A DNA stretch of 64,000 nt from Arthrobacter sp. N199823 (GTDB lineage Bacteria; Actinomycetota; Actinomycetes; Actinomycetales; Micrococcaceae), in NCBI RefSeq assembly GCF_002929705.1, contig NZ_PJIN01000003.1, positions 186,001 through 250,000 on the forward strand. Direction: 5' to 3'. The notes under the pieces are model-generated. The model searched no databases and was not told the DNA's origin. It worked only from the letters and a program-made list of their open reading frames with translations. Made by a program: the position numbers and the translations under genes. Within the stretch, counting starts at the first letter, position 1. Each line of letters opens with the position of its first letter. Shown piece by piece: positions 9,297 through 18,991 of the stretch.

Positions 9297-9713
9297 ATGG
9301 AACATATTAATGACCCGCAGGTGATTCACAGACTACTGACCACCCCCGCGCGCTGGGCAGTGGTTGGCCTCTCCGGTAACCCTTTGCGACCGGCCGTGGG
9401 TGTTTCCTTGTTCCTCCAGCGCCAGCTGGGCCATGAGATCATCCCCGTGAGCCTGAAGGGGGACGACGTTCATGGTGCCAAGGGGTACAAGACCCTCGCC
9501 GAGATACCCGGGCGCATCGATGTGGTGGACTGCTTTGTGAACTCACACAAAGTGGGTGCGGTGGTTGACCAAGCCATTGCCGTGGGTGCCAAGGCTGTTT
9601 GGCTGCAGCTCGGCGTGATTGATGAGGATGCGGCCCAGCGCGCGCAGAATGCCGGTCTTGAGGTAGTCATGAACACCTGCCCCAAGATTGAAGCAGCAAA
9701 GCTCGGACTTTAA
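9297..9713 (+). CDS. CoA-binding domain protein (YccU-like)
   Basis: The 138-residue cytoplasmic protein consists of one Rossmann-like CoA-binding domain: WAVVGLSGNPLRPAVGVSLFLQ for the phosphate-binding loop, IPVSL, then VDCFVNSHKVGAVVDQAIAVGAKAVWLQLGVID and MNTCPKIE near the end. The length and these motifs match stand-alone YccU/YneT-type proteins, whose physiological role is unclear. It probably has a leaderless mRNA. It diverges from the sulfonate ABC operon, with about 140 bp to the riboswitch. Confidence 0.9.
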   Translation: MEHINDPQVIHRLLTTPARWAVVGLSGNPLRPAVGVSLFLQRQLGHEIIPVSLKGDDVHGAKGYKTLAEIPGRIDVVDCFVNSHKVGAVVDQAIAVGAKAVWLQLGVIDEDAAQRAQNAGLEVVMNTCPKIEAAKLGL

Positions 9714-9782
9714 CCGACGCCGGCATCGAGTGCCCTAGCACCCCAACTTCCAAGTAACTGCGAATAAATTAGGACAGCCGAT

Positions 9783-10730
9783 ATGCCCCGCCACTTTGCC
9801 AATTCCCGATCCCGAGGCCGCTGGGTGGCATGGTCAGTCATGATTTTAGCCATCGCCCTCGTGGCAACGGGCGTCTGGTGGGTCACCTCCAACAGTTCAC
9901 AGTTTTCCAGCGCAGTTTCAGGGGCGCCCGATCAGAGTGCCCAGGCAGCAAGCAACACTGCACCTACGGACACTGGCGTCCCGGTAAGTACCCCGGCGGA
10001 AAGTGACGCGCAGTCGCCAACGCATGCTCCGGCGTCGGAGGTTCCAACCACTGCCCCGCCCACTCTGGCGCCCACGAATCCGGCAACCGGGCGGGTGGAC
10101 ACGCTGGACGGGCTGGTGCCGGATTATGTGCTCCCGCCCATTGAAAACGGGATGGTGCCCGTGCTGACCAAGGTCCCCACCGAACAAAAAGTGGTGTTTT
10201 TGACAATCGACGACGGCGCGATCAAACGGGATTCGGACCTGGCACTGCTGGAGAAGAACGGGATCAAGGCGTCGCTGTTCCTGGCGCACAATTTCATTGC
10301 AGGAAGTTCGGATTTCTACAGGAAATACACGGCGGCCGGGCACCTCATTGAGGACCACACCATGACCCATAATCTGGACTTTATTCACCTGAGCTACGAG
10401 CAGCAAAAAGCGGAGATTTGTGGGATGGCCGATTTCGAGGAACAGCAGTTCGGGCGCCGGCCAGTCTTTTTTCGCCCTCCCGGCGGTCCCTACACGATGG
10501 CCATTCGCAAGGCAGTCGCGGAGTGTGGCATGAAGGCCATCGTCGACTGGGAAACGAAGGCTAATGCTGGCGGGATGGACTACCAAGTGGGTGCCGGGTT
10601 GCGTCCGGGCGACATTGTGCTGATGCACTTCCGTCCGGAGTTCCCGCGGGACCTTGCGGCCTTCCTGAAGGCGCAAAAGGCGGCGGGGCTCAAGGTGGTG
10701 CTGCTCGAGGACTATCTGGCAACTCCGTAG
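9783..10730 (+). CDS. membrane-anchored polysaccharide deacetylase (NodB domain)
   Basis: The 315-residue protein has a short basic N-terminus, one membrane helix (about residues 17-37), an about 70-residue Thr/Pro/Ala-rich linker and a NodB-type carbohydrate esterase 4 domain from about residue 125. The catalytic Asp and metal Asp are in FLTIDDGA, and the metal histidines are in DHTMTHN (H-x-x-x-H). The RPPGG and late LMHF motifs are also present. Such enzymes remove N- or O-acetyl groups from peptidoglycan or chitin-like polymers outside the cell. An AGGA lies ahead of the ATG, and it is probably monocistronic. Confidence 0.88.
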   Translation: MPRHFANSRSRGRWVAWSVMILAIALVATGVWWVTSNSSQFSSAVSGAPDQSAQAASNTAPTDTGVPVSTPAESDAQSPTHAPASEVPTTAPPTLAPTNPATGRVDTLDGLVPDYVLPPIENGMVPVLTKVPTEQKVVFLTIDDGAIKRDSDLALLEKNGIKASLFLAHNFIAGSSDFYRKYTAAGHLIEDHTMTHNLDFIHLSYEQQKAEICGMADFEEQQFGRRPVFFRPPGGPYTMAIRKAVAECGMKAIVDWETKANAGGMDYQVGAGLRPGDIVLMHFRPEFPRDLAAFLKAQKAAGLKVVLLEDYLATP

Positions 10731-10790
10731 CTCCTGACCGGCTTCGGCGCGCAGGTGCAGGGTGCCTGCTCAGGCGGTAGCGTAGATTCC

Positions 10791-11384
10791 ATGACCAAGA
10801 CCGTGTACTACACCGCATCAACGCTGAACGGGTTTCTGGCGGATAAACACCATTCCCTGGACTGGCTCTTTGCCGTGGATACCGCAGGATCTCCGGACAT
10901 TGCCGCTTTCATGGACAGCGCGGGCGTTTTCGTCGAGGGCTCATCCACCTACGAGTGGATACTTAAGGCTGAGAATTTGTTGGCGGAGCCAGCCAAATGG
11001 CAGCAGTACTACGGCAGCAAACCCACCTATGTGTTCACGTCCCGGACCTTGCCCGTGCCCGACGGCGCCGATGTCCGCTTTGTCAGTGGCGACGTGGCCG
11101 GGGTCCTGGAAGAGATCACAGCAGCTGCCGGAGATCTGAACGTTTGGGTGGTGGGTGGTGGCGATTTGGCCGGCCAGTTCCTCGATTGCGGGGCGCTGAA
11201 TGAACTGGTTGTCACCTATGCTCCGGCCGCCCTGACAAGCGGGGCGCCCCTGCTGCCACGCAACGTGGGCGTCGATTCTCTGGTGCTGCGCAGCGCTGAG
11301 AAACAGGGTGAATTTGCTGTGCTGACCTACGGAGTTCGTGGCAGGGAAGGCAGCACGCAGAGCGCTGAAGGCGGTACACCGTGA
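10791..11384 (+). CDS. RibD C-terminal/dihydrofolate reductase-like protein
   Basis: The 197-residue cytoplasmic protein has YYTASTLNGFLADKHHSLDWL at the N-terminus, a mid-domain VFVEGSSTYEW, and VWVVGGGDLAGQFLD plus ALTSGAPLLP at the end, the usual landmarks of the DHFR-like RibD_C family. The actual substrate in these stand-alone copies is unknown. I start at the ATG at 10791, where TAGCGT seven bases upstream looks like a leaderless -10; the longer frame adds no similarity. It overlaps the next gene by four bases (GTGA). Confidence 0.85.
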   Translation: MTKTVYYTASTLNGFLADKHHSLDWLFAVDTAGSPDIAAFMDSAGVFVEGSSTYEWILKAENLLAEPAKWQQYYGSKPTYVFTSRTLPVPDGADVRFVSGDVAGVLEEITAAAGDLNVWVVGGGDLAGQFLDCGALNELVVTYAPAALTSGAPLLPRNVGVDSLVLRSAEKQGEFAVLTYGVRGREGSTQSAEGGTP

Positions 11385-11791
11385 GTTACGTTGGAGCCGA
11401 TGATCTGCGTGCCGCGGCGCTAGCTTTGACGGGAGCCTATGAGGACTTCCCTTTCGGGCCCGAAACCAGTGTTTTCAAGGTGAAGGCCCCCAGTAGCGGC
11501 GGAACGCAGCGGGCGGGTAAGGTGTTTGCGCTGGGCGATCTTGACGCCGAACCGATGCGGATCAGCTACAAGTGCGATCCCGAGCTGGCGCCAGCACTAC
11601 GCCAAGCCAACCCCGGAATCACTGCCGGCTACCACTTGAATAAAAGGCACTGGAACACCGTGGACACATCTGTGGTGGAGCAGCAAATGGTGCTGGAGAT
11701 GTTGGAAGATTCGTACGATCTTGTGGTGTCGGGGCTGCCCAAGTATCAACAAGTTGCATTGGAGTGGAGCGCATATGTCGCCAAAAGCTAG
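11381..11791 (+). CDS. MmcQ/YjbR family DNA-binding-like protein
   Basis: The 136-residue protein matches the YjbR/MmcQ pattern: AALALTGAYEDFPFGPETSVFKV, KVFALGDL, RISYKCDPELAPALRQ, and PGITAGYHLNKRHWNTV near the end. The family has a CyaY-like fold and is usually annotated as DNA-binding, but its function is not established. The GTG start lies inside the stop of the RibD-like gene, so it is translationally coupled to it and itself overlaps the next gene by 17 bases. Confidence 0.88.
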   Translation: MSYVGADDLRAAALALTGAYEDFPFGPETSVFKVKAPSSGGTQRAGKVFALGDLDAEPMRISYKCDPELAPALRQANPGITAGYHLNKRHWNTVDTSVVEQQMVLEMLEDSYDLVVSGLPKYQQVALEWSAYVAKS

Positions 11792-12353
11792 GCGTGGCCC
11801 CCTTGATTACCCTTTTCTGGGCCTGACCAGGCTGGCTGTGGAAAAATCCGCAGACACCATCGAATGGCCCAAGGGTTTTGATCATGTGGATAAGACGCTC
11901 GCCGTCGGGGTTGGTCAGGCGGCATTCGACGCGTTAGCTGCGGGCATCATGAGCTGGGAAATACAGCGCCGGGCCGGGCTTCACGTGAAAGCGCCGCCGC
12001 GGGCAGTGGTGGGGGCTCAGGTGGTCAGCGGTTTTGGAGTGGGAAACTTGCGCCTGCCCGTGCCGTGCGAGGTGGTGTGGGCCATGGAACCGCAGTGGGT
12101 TCCGGGCCCCGACGGGCGGGATATTCAGCTGGCAGGGTTTGGCTACGGCACACTACCTGGGCACCCGGCTCTGGGCGAGGAAGCGTTCATCGCCATGATG
12201 CAGCCCGACGGCGGCGTGTACTTCAGGCTGCTGGCCTTCAGTAAGCCTGCAGGTCTGATTTACGCACTCGGCGCCCCCGTCACCAAGCTGACTCAGGCGG
12301 GAGTCACCCGCTCCTACCAGCAGGCGGCACGCACGCTGACGGGCGGCTTTTAG
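11775..12353 (+). CDS. DUF1990 family protein
   Basis: The 192-residue protein carries the DUF1990 landmarks: YPFLGLT, HVDKTLAVGVGQAAFDALAAG, GFGYGTLPGHPALGEEAF, and a C-terminal FSKPAGLIYALGAPVTKLTQ followed by SYQQAARTL. Its function is unknown. The family is common in actinobacteria and some plants. The ATG at 11775 has GGAG upstream and lies within the end of the MmcQ gene. The three genes from 10791 form a tight overlapping transcription unit closed by the terminator at about 12.4 kb. There are no membrane segments. Confidence 0.87.
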   Translation: MSPKARRGPLDYPFLGLTRLAVEKSADTIEWPKGFDHVDKTLAVGVGQAAFDALAAGIMSWEIQRRAGLHVKAPPRAVVGAQVVSGFGVGNLRLPVPCEVVWAMEPQWVPGPDGRDIQLAGFGYGTLPGHPALGEEAFIAMMQPDGGVYFRLLAFSKPAGLIYALGAPVTKLTQAGVTRSYQQAARTLTGGF

Positions 12354-12388
12354 GCGCTTTGGCCGGGCTGTTTTGACGGTGGAGTAAC

Positions 12389-12431
12389 AAAAAACCCCGG
12401 CCAACTCGTGAATGAGTTGACCGGGGTTTTT
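12389..12431. terminator. bidirectional terminator between DUF1990 gene and purL
   Basis: CCCCGGCCAACTC pairs with GAGTTGACCGGGG (one bulge), flanked by five A on the left and five T on the right, so it can serve both converging transcripts. Confidence 0.88.
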
Positions 12432-12439
12432 GCGTTTGG

Positions 12440-12532
12440 TGGGCCCACAGCTCCGAGGGGCCCCAACCGTTGGGCCCAGGCTTGCCGGCCGGGGAAATCA
12501 CGTCAGCGATTTCCCCGGCCGGCAAGTGGGGA
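12440..12532. repeat. intergenic repeat element, copy A, with 19-bp hairpin
   Basis: It contains TGGGCCCAC, GAGGGGCC, TTGGGCCCA and then a perfect 19-bp stem (12481-12499 with 12508-12526) around the loop ACGTCAGC. The core GGAAATCACGTCAGCGATTT recurs with one change at 22385-22404 in the same order of blocks, and each copy abuts the stop codon of a minus-strand gene (purL here, lysC there). Confidence 0.6.
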
Positions 12533-14851
12533 CTAGCCGAAGTACTTCGGCAACGTGCCTTCGTGTGCTTCGCGGAGCTCGTCCAGCGGAGCGCTGAACA
12601 GGCCCTGCAGATCCAAAGCGTTGCCGGCTGCGTCAACAACACCAATGCGGGACACCGGGAAACGGCGGGCCGTGCACATGTCGTTGAAGCGGACTTCTTC
12701 GCTGCGGGGAACGGACACAATGGCACGTCCCTGCGTTTCGGAGAACAGCAAGGTGAACAGGTCCACGCCGTCGCGCGCAGCAACCTCATCCAGGGCCACG
12801 CGGGCACCGGTGTTGTTGCGGAGGGCGGATTCAACGAGAGCTGCCGCGAGGCCACCTTCGGAGAGATCGTGAGCTGCATCGATCATGCCGTCGCGTGAAG
12901 CATTGATCAGGATTTCGCCCAATTCGCGTTCGATCGCCAGATCAACCTTGGGCGGCAAGCCACCCAAGTGACCGCGCAGGTTGGCCCACTCGGAGCCATC
13001 CAGATCATCAGCCGTGGTGCCCAGCAGGTAAATGGCCTGGCCATCCTCAGCCCAGCCTGACGGCGTGCGGCGAGCAACGTCGTCGAACTTGCCCAATACC
13101 GCAACCACAGGGGTCGGGTGGATCGGGGTGGTGCCCGTCTGGTTGTACAGCGAGACGTTACCGCCGGTGACGGGGATGCCCAGCACCATGCAGGCGTCGG
13201 ACAGGCCGCGGATAGCCTCGGCGAGCTGCCACATGACATCCGGATCCTCGGGGGAGCCGAAGTTCAGGCAGTCACTGACGGCCATGGGGATTGCGCCCGT
13301 GGTGGCCACGTTGCGGTAGGCCTCGGCCAGCGCCAGCTGTGCGCCGTGGTACGGGTCAAGGAAGGTGTAACGGCCGTTGGCGTCGGTAGCCAGGGCAACG
13401 CCTAAACCGGTTTCCTCGTCCACACGGATCACACCAGCGTCGTCCGGGAAGGCCTGCGCCGTGTTGCCGCCAACATAGCGGTCGTACTGGTTGGTGATCC
13501 AGTCCTTCGAGCACATGTTGGGGGAGGCGATGAGTTCCAGCACGGCGGCCTTGAGTTCTTCCGGAGCGGAAGGGCGGCTGGCATCGGCAGCTGAACCATT
13601 GAACACGTCAGCCTGAAGGGCATCCTGCCACTCGGGGCGGGCGAACGGGCGGTCGTAAACCGGGCCGTCGTGAGCCACGGTGCGGGGATCGACGTCGACA
13701 ATTACCTCGCCCTCCCACTTGATGATCAAGCGGCCGGTGCCGGTGACTTCGCCGAGCCAGGAGTACTCCACAGCCCACTTGTCCATGACAGCTTCAAACG
13801 CAGCCATGTTTTCCGGCGTGACAACAGCCATCATGCGTTCCTGCGACTCGGACATCAGGATTTCACCCGGTGTCAGGGTGGGGTCGCGGAGCAGAACGGA
13901 GGTCAGTTCAACTTCCATGCCGCCGTCGCCGTTGGAGGCCAGCTCGCTCGTGGCGCAGGAAATACCTGCGGCGCCGAGGTCCTGAATACCCTCAACAAGG
14001 GATCCCTTGAACAGCTCGAGGCAGCACTCGATGAGCACCTTCTCGGCAAAGGGGTCGCCCACCTGCACGGCGGGGCGCTTGGATGGCTTGGTGTCATCGA
14101 AGGACTCCGAGGCCAGCACCGAGGCGCCGCCAATGCCGTCGCCGCCGGTGCGCGCACCGAACAAAACAACCTTGTTGCCCTTGCCCGAGGCGTTAGCCAG
14201 GCGGATATCTTCGTGGCGCATGACGCCAACAGCCAAAGCGTTGACCAGCGGGTTGCCCTGGTAAATGGAGTCAAACACCATTTCGCCACCAATGTTGGGC
14301 AGGCCCAGCGAGTTGCCGTAGCCGCCAATGCCGGCAACCGCGCCGTGCATGACGCGGGCGGTGTCCGGGTGATCGATGGCGCCAAAACGCAGCGGATCCA
14401 TGACTGCCACGGGGCGGGCACCCATGGAGATAATGTCGCGGACAATGCCACCGATGCCTGTTGCGGCACCCTGGTACGGCTCAACGAACGAGGGCGAGTT
14501 GTGGGACTCGATCTTGAACGTCACGGCCCAGCCGTCGCCCAAGTTGGTGACGCCAGCGTTTTCGCCGATGCCAACCAGCATGTCCTTCTTCATTTCCTCG
14601 GTGACCTTGTCGCCAAACTGGCGCAGGTGGTTCTTGGAGGACTTGTAGGAGCAGTGCTCACTCCACATCACGGAGTACATGGCCAGCTCAGCGCCGGTGG
14701 GGCGTCGGCCCAAAACCTTCACGACGTCGTCGAACTCGTTTTGCTTCAGGCCAAGCTCGGCCCACGGCAATTCAACCTCGGGGGTCACTTCGGCGTTAGC
14801 AACGGTGTCAATGTTGAACTTCTTGGCGGGCTCTGTTGAAATCTCGGACAT
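12533..14851 (-). CDS. purL: phosphoribosylformylglycinamidine synthase, large subunit
   Basis: The 772-residue small-type PurL contains [57 protein letters not shown] and DLSEGGLA, the ATP- and substrate-binding landmarks of the AIR-synthase-like subunit. It converts FGAR to FGAM using ammonia delivered by PurQ, in a complex with PurS. The length is that of the three-subunit system (about 740-770), not the 1,300-residue single chain. The start ATG directly follows the purQ stop, so the two are translationally coupled. The order purS-purQ-purL is usual for Gram-positives. Confidence 0.97.
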   Translation of the reverse strand: MSEISTEPAKKFNIDTVANAEVTPEVELPWAELGLKQNEFDDVVKVLGRRPTGAELAMYSVMWSEHCSYKSSKNHLRQFGDKVTEEMKKDMLVGIGENAGVTNLGDGWAVTFKIESHNSPSFVEPYQGAATGIGGIVRDIISMGARPVAVMDPLRFGAIDHPDTARVMHGAVAGIGGYGNSLGLPNIGGEMVFDSIYQGNPLVNALAVGVMRHEDIRLANASGKGNKVVLFGARTGGDGIGGASVLASESFDDTKPSKRPAVQVGDPFAEKVLIECCLELFKGSLVEGIQDLGAAGISCATSELASNGDGGMEVELTSVLLRDPTLTPGEILMSESQERMMAVVTPENMAAFEAVMDKWAVEYSWLGEVTGTGRLIIKWEGEVIVDVDPRTVAHDGPVYDRPFARPEWQDALQADVFNGSAADASRPSAPEELKAAVLELIASPNMCSKDWITNQYDRYVGGNTAQAFPDDAGVIRVDEETGLGVALATDANGRYTFLDPYHGAQLALAEAYRNVATTGAIPMAVSDCLNFGSPEDPDVMWQLAEAIRGLSDACMVLGIPVTGGNVSLYNQTGTTPIHPTPVVAVLGKFDDVARRTPSGWAEDGQAIYLLGTTADDLDGSEWANLRGHLGGLPPKVDLAIERELGEILINASRDGMIDAAHDLSEGGLAAALVESALRNNTGARVALDEVAARDGVDLFTLLFSETQGRAIVSVPRSEEVRFNDMCTARRFPVSRIGVVDAAGNALDLQGLFSAPLDELREAHEGTLPKYFG

Positions 14852-15604
14852 TTACTTGCCTCCCAGAAGGGTGTTCAAAACTGAGGTGAAGAAACCCAGT
14901 CCATCGGTGCCGGTGTGACCGGGGCCGTAACCTGTTTCAACGGCGTGCTCGGGGTGCGGCATGAGGCCCACCACGTTGCCGGCAGCGTTGGATATGCCGG
15001 CAATATCGCGGCGTGAACCGTTGGGGTTGGTGCCAACATAGCGGAATGCCACACGGCCCTCGGCTTCAAGGGCGTCAAGGGTTTTCTCGTCAGCAATGTA
15101 CTGGCCATCCTGGTTTTTCAACGGGATGGTGATCTCCGCGCCCGGCGCGTAGGCGTTGGTCCAGACGGTGTTGTTGTTCTCAACGCGCAGCACGGTGTCG
15201 CGGCACAGGAACTTCAAGTGGTCATTCTTGATCATGGAACCGGGCAAAAGGTGCGATTCGGTCAGGATCTGGAAGCCGTTGCAAATACCCAGAACAGGCA
15301 GTTTCGCATCTGAGTTGGCGGCGTCAATGATCTGTGACATCAACGGCGCAAAGCGTGAAATGGCACCGGCGCGCAGGTAGTCGCCGTAGGAGAATCCACC
15401 GGGGATGATGACGGCGTCAACATCGGCCAGGACGGTGTCAGCGTGCCAAAGATCGACGGCGGTGGCGCCGGACAGGCGGACGGCGCGGCTTGCATCGCGG
15501 TCATCGAGGGTGCCGGGAAAGGTCACCACGCCGATGCGGGCGCCGGCCAGTCGGGAGTCAACAGGGGCCAGTGTGGCCCCGCCAATCAAGGGGGTTTCAG
15601 TCAC
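14852..15604 (-). CDS. purQ: phosphoribosylformylglycinamidine synthase, glutaminase subunit
   Basis: The 250-residue class I glutamine amidotransferase has nucleophile Cys in VLGICNGFQ, His/Glu in [10 protein letters not shown], and [13 protein letters not shown] and [14 protein letters not shown] at the N-terminal half. It releases ammonia from glutamine for PurL. The N-terminus carries about 20 extra residues before RIGVVTFPG, which is slightly long for PurQ; an internal start is possible, but two bases separate this ATG from purS, which supports it. Confidence 0.96.
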   Translation of the reverse strand: MTETPLIGGATLAPVDSRLAGARIGVVTFPGTLDDRDASRAVRLSGATAVDLWHADTVLADVDAVIIPGGFSYGDYLRAGAISRFAPLMSQIIDAANSDAKLPVLGICNGFQILTESHLLPGSMIKNDHLKFLCRDTVLRVENNNTVWTNAYAPGAEITIPLKNQDGQYIADEKTLDALEAEGRVAFRYVGTNPNGSRRDIAGISNAAGNVVGLMPHPEHAVETGYGPGHTGTDGLGFFTSVLNTLLGGK

Positions 15605-15606
15605 GG

Positions 15607-15858
15607 CTAGTCCGCCACAACTTCAACGTTGACAACGTCTTCGATGACCGGGTTGGACAGCATGGTTTCCGCTGCTTCGCGAGCCTGGGCCAGGATCTCC
15701 TCGGTCACCTCGCCATCCACGGTCAATTCAAAGCGCTTGCCCTGACGGACAGCGGAGAATGCGGTGAAGCCCAAGCGGGGAAGTGCGCCAACAATGGCTT
15801 TTCCCTGCGGGTCCAGAATTTCGGGCTTGAGCATGACGTCGACAACGATCCGAGGCAT
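15607..15858 (-). CDS. purS: phosphoribosylformylglycinamidine synthase, PurS subunit
   Basis: The 83-residue protein has the PurS pattern: [37 protein letters not shown], and a C-terminal helix-strand ending [10 protein letters not shown]. PurS is a small dimer that bridges PurQ and PurL and may channel ammonia. AGGAG lies upstream of the ATG. It is the first gene of the purSQL operon, so the operon promoter must lie in the region up to 16.2 kb. Confidence 0.96.
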   Translation of the reverse strand: MPRIVVDVMLKPEILDPQGKAIVGALPRLGFTAFSAVRQGKRFELTVDGEVTEEILAQAREAAETMLSNPVIEDVVNVEVVAD

Positions 15859-16081
15859 CGAAGGAACTCCTGGTGTTTAAGAGAGGGTGCCGCGGAGGTG
15901 CCGTCTTACGCCAACTTATCGGGTCACTTGTTGCTGACCTGAAATGTCATGAGAAGGCGCTCCGCGAGCTTGCCATTCCATTCTACGCAGTGATTCCAAA
16001 CTCAGGAATTTCAGTGGCGCAGCTCGCATTTAACTTCTGGGCGGTGACTGATTCAATCGGCAGACCTTGACCTGCGAAGGG
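15859..16081. other. intergenic region, purS promoter side
   Basis: No credible gene. It is expected to hold the purSQL promoter on the minus strand; TAGAAT near 15980 (minus) could be a -10, giving a leader of about 110 bases. No purine riboswitch pattern was seen. Confidence 0.3.
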
Positions 16082-16110
16082 TTGTTTTGTGACCCGCGAC
16101 ACGCTACGGT
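16082..16110 (+). promoter_or_regulatory. candidate promoter of the sialidase gene
   Basis: TTGTTT and TACGGT are 17 bp apart. Downstream, in the leader, ATTCCA (16119-16124) and TGGAAT (16150-16155) form a spaced inverted repeat that could be an operator or leader hairpin. Confidence 0.4.
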
Positions 16111-16210
16111 GGTGGGATATTCCATGTCCTGTAAGTCACAGATTTACGGTGGAATGTACTTGAATTGGGGACAGCCACGCGGCCAATGAGGGCCGCTTTG
16201 AAAGGACCAC

Positions 16211-18880
16211 ATGAATTCCACCGACTTCCAGCGCCGATGGAAAGCACCCCGGGCAGCAGCAATTGCCGGGATGCTGACGACAGGCCTCTTGACCAGCATG
16301 CTCGCCCCCGCAATTGCGCAGGCCGCTCCGGCTTCCGAGACTCCCAGCTACGAACAGCAGGTGCTCGCCAAGAACGGCGACAACGCCATTGACCCGGTGC
16401 TCGGCAAGTCCTATCGCATCCCAGCTTTGGCTGACATGGGCAACGGAGTGCTTCTGGCTTCTTATGATGGCCGTCCTGATGGCGGAGATTCTCCGTCACC
16501 AAACTCGATTGTGCAGCGCCGCAGCACCGACGGTGGCAAGACTTGGGGCGCGGCGACGTTTATCGCGCGGGGTCAAGTCACGGCCACCGGAGTACAGCGC
16601 TATGGTTTCAGCGATCCGAGTTACGTGGTGGACAAAGAAACGGGCACGGTCTTCAACTTCCATGTCTACTCCAAGGACCAGGGCTTCGGAGGCAGTATCT
16701 TCGGCAATGACGATGCCAACCGGCAGGTCATCAGCGCTCAGGTCTCCGTCTCAACTGATGGTGGAATCAGCTGGTCAACTGACCCGGACCGTGGGCCAGC
16801 GCTGCCTGTTGTGGCGAGCTACCCGGCGTCTTCACCCTATGCCGACTTTGACGGACCGCTGGTCACCACTGTCGCGAAGCCGGTGGGTTCAACCGTCAAT
16901 GGTGTGAGCAATGTGGGAGGGGTTGCCGGTATGTTCGCCTCCTCCGGGGAAGGTATCCAACTCAAGTACGGCCAGTTCAAGGGCAGGCTGATTCAGCAAT
17001 TTGCTGGCAAGGTTAAGCAGGCTGACGGCAGCACACTCATTCAGGCCTACAGCCTCTATTCCGACGACCATGGAAAGACCTGGCAGCGCGGGGCTTTTGT
17101 CGGCACCGGCATGGATGAAAACAAGACGGTCGAGTTGTCCAGCGGCGACGTCATGATGAACTCCCGGGCCAGCAGCGGCGGCAACGGCGGCCGCAAGGTG
17201 GCCATTTCCAAGGACGGCGGCGTAACGTTCGGCCCAGTCACGGTGGACACCCGCCTGGCTGACCCCGTCAACAACGCCTCCATTGCGCGCATGTACCCGG
17301 ATGTGGCACAGGGCTCGGATGAAGCCAAGATGCTGCTCTTCTCCAACGCCAACAGCACCACCGGCCGCCAGAACGGTACCATCCGCTACTCCTGCGACGA
17401 CGGTGCCACTTGGAGCGCCGGCAAGCAGTTCAAAGCCGGCGTCATGAGCTACTCCACCGTCACGCCCCTAGGCGAGGGCACATTTGGTGTCTTCTACGAG
17501 GGCGACAGCAACACCATGACGTTTGGCAAGTTCAATACAGAATGGCTGGGCATCGAGTGCGGCGTTGAGCTCACCGCCAAGGCTGTCACGGGCGCCAACG
17601 GTGAAACCGTGCAGGCTGAACTGACCCTGGTGAACGGAAGCGAGAAGGCAATCACCGGAGCCAAGGCCTCCTTCGCGGCGCAGAACGCCTGGACCTTCGG
17701 AACCTCTGCGTTCGCCGACGTTGCCGCCGGCTCGTCCGCCACCGTCACCGTCCCGGTGACCATCCCCGCCAGCGCCAAGGCCGGAAGCTATTCGGTCACG
17801 GCCAAGGTCAGCTACGGCACCAGCGAATTCAGCGCAGTGGTTCCCGTGACCGTCACCGGCGGCGCTGCACCCACCATCGGCCTCGGCGTCGTGGGCTCGC
17901 GCACCGACAGCAGCCGCGACCTTGCCGCCACGCCCTACACAGTTGGCGAAAAGCTCCCGTACCAGTTCGCCGTCACCAGCCTCAGCAATGTCACCTCCAA
18001 TGTGGCCCCTGTTGCGGGCAACTTTGACCCGTTCCTGCCCCCGGCTGGCGGCAACTGCCGCTGGAACAACCTGGCCATGTGGGCGAACTACACCTGTGGC
18101 ACGCCCCGCCACGCGGTCACGGCTGATGAACTGGCCAACGGCTTCTTCATCCCGCTGACCACCTGGTCCGTCACCAGTACCGGCTTGGCAAGCAAGACGT
18201 TCACCATCACGGGTAGCGAAGTTGATGTGTTGGCGCGCAACCCCGAATTGTCGGCCACCGCGGTTTCCGTGTGGAACGATGTGGACGGCAACGCGTTGGC
18301 CAGCGCCGGTGACACGCTCACCACCACCGTCACGGCCGGCAACTCCGGCAACGTCACCTTGACCGGAGTTGCCGGGCTCGGCACCGACCACGGCACCCTG
18401 GCCGTTGGTGAATCCGCCACCTTCACGGAAACCCGTGAACTTTCGACGGCGGAAATTGCCGCAGGTGCCGTGTCGGAGCGTACCGTTGCGCTCGCCGCAG
18501 TCAACGGCACCAAGGATGCGGCACAGGACGTCGTCGTGCAGGCAGTTGAGCTGCCCGTGCTCCCGGCGATGCCTGACTTTGAGCCGTCCGTCAAGCGTGA
18601 AAACTTGAACAGCCAGGCTCCCATTGACCTGGGTCTGCGCGACGGCAAGTACAGCATCGGCGACACCGTCACCGTAAGGAACTTGCCGGCCAATAAATGG
18701 AGCTACGTGCACCTGAACCAGCACGGGGCCCGCATTGGCTGGTTCCTGGCCGATGCGCAGGGAACTGCGTCGTTCATCGTTCCTGAGGGAACCAAGAACG
18801 GCAAGGACACCCTGGTCGTCTCCGATCAGAACGGCGAATTCTTGTCCTTCGGTACCTTCCACGTCACGCCTGCCAACTAA
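16211..18880 (+). CDS. secreted exo-alpha-sialidase with accessory domains
   Basis: The 889-residue protein has a Sec signal peptide (cleavage likely after AIAQA, residue 38). The catalytic domain at about 45-450 contains the sialidase signature Arg motif YRIPAL (RIP, 69-71) and repeated Asp boxes: STDGGKTW, STDGGISW, SDDHGKTW, SKDGGVTF and a C-terminal CDDGATW. It hydrolyses terminal sialic acids from glycans outside the cell. Residues about 455-545 look like an NPCBM-associated NEW3/CARDB beta-sandwich, then two more sandwich-like regions and a C-terminal domain with TVTVRNLPANKWSYVHL. The layout resembles the large secreted actinobacterial sialidases such as that of Micromonospora. AAAGGA precedes the ATG. 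No cell-wall anchor is seen. Confidence 0.93.
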   Translation: MNSTDFQRRWKAPRAAAIAGMLTTGLLTSMLAPAIAQAAPASETPSYEQQVLAKNGDNAIDPVLGKSYRIPALADMGNGVLLASYDGRPDGGDSPSPNSIVQRRSTDGGKTWGAATFIARGQVTATGVQRYGFSDPSYVVDKETGTVFNFHVYSKDQGFGGSIFGNDDANRQVISAQVSVSTDGGISWSTDPDRGPALPVVASYPASSPYADFDGPLVTTVAKPVGSTVNGVSNVGGVAGMFASSGEGIQLKYGQFKGRLIQQFAGKVKQADGSTLIQAYSLYSDDHGKTWQRGAFVGTGMDENKTVELSSGDVMMNSRASSGGNGGRKVAISKDGGVTFGPVTVDTRLADPVNNASIARMYPDVAQGSDEAKMLLFSNANSTTGRQNGTIRYSCDDGATWSAGKQFKAGVMSYSTVTPLGEGTFGVFYEGDSNTMTFGKFNTEWLGIECGVELTAKAVTGANGETVQAELTLVNGSEKAITGAKASFAAQNAWTFGTSAFADVAAGSSATVTVPVTIPASAKAGSYSVTAKVSYGTSEFSAVVPVTVTGGAAPTIGLGVVGSRTDSSRDLAATPYTVGEKLPYQFAVTSLSNVTSNVAPVAGNFDPFLPPAGGNCRWNNLAMWANYTCGTPRHAVTADELANGFFIPLTTWSVTSTGLASKTFTITGSEVDVLARNPELSATAVSVWNDVDGNALASAGDTLTTTVTAGNSGNVTLTGVAGLGTDHGTLAVGESATFTETRELSTAEIAAGAVSERTVALAAVNGTKDAAQDVVVQAVELPVLPAMPDFEPSVKRENLNSQAPIDLGLRDGKYSIGDTVTVRNLPANKWSYVHLNQHGARIGWFLADAQGTASFIVPEGTKNGKDTLVVSDQNGEFLSFGTFHVTPAN

Positions 18881-18909
18881 GCGCAGCTAGTCCTCACGTA
18901 GAAGAGACT

Positions 18910-18945
18910 GCTGGGTGGTTCCGCGTATTAGCGGAGCCGCCCAGC
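18910..18945 (+). terminator. hairpin after the sialidase gene
   Basis: GCTGGGTGGTTCCGC and GCGGAGCCGCCCAGC pair with G-T wobbles around GTATTA. There is no T tract, so termination is only probable. Confidence 0.5.
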
Positions 18946-18979
18946 GTCACCTAATCACCGGGACGCCGGGGGAAATCGA

Positions 18980-18985
18980 TATCAT
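18980..18985 (+). promoter_or_regulatory. -10 box TATCAT for a leaderless transcript
   Basis: The hexamer ends six bases before the ATG at 18992, and no ribosome site exists between them. Confidence 0.45.
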
Positions 18986-18991
18986 TGCATC

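Noticed and set aside
13670-14839. 389-codon plus-strand frame opposite purL
   Set aside because: It is a His/Gly/Val-rich antisense shadow of a highly conserved gene in GC-rich DNA, without a ribosome site.
15873-16070. 65-codon plus-strand frame upstream of the sialidase gene
   Set aside because: No ribosome site and no recognisable sequence; it lies in the purS promoter region.
17468-18862. 464-codon minus-strand frame opposite the sialidase gene
   Set aside because: Composition (Gly/Arg/Val) and lack of motifs mark it as an antisense shadow.
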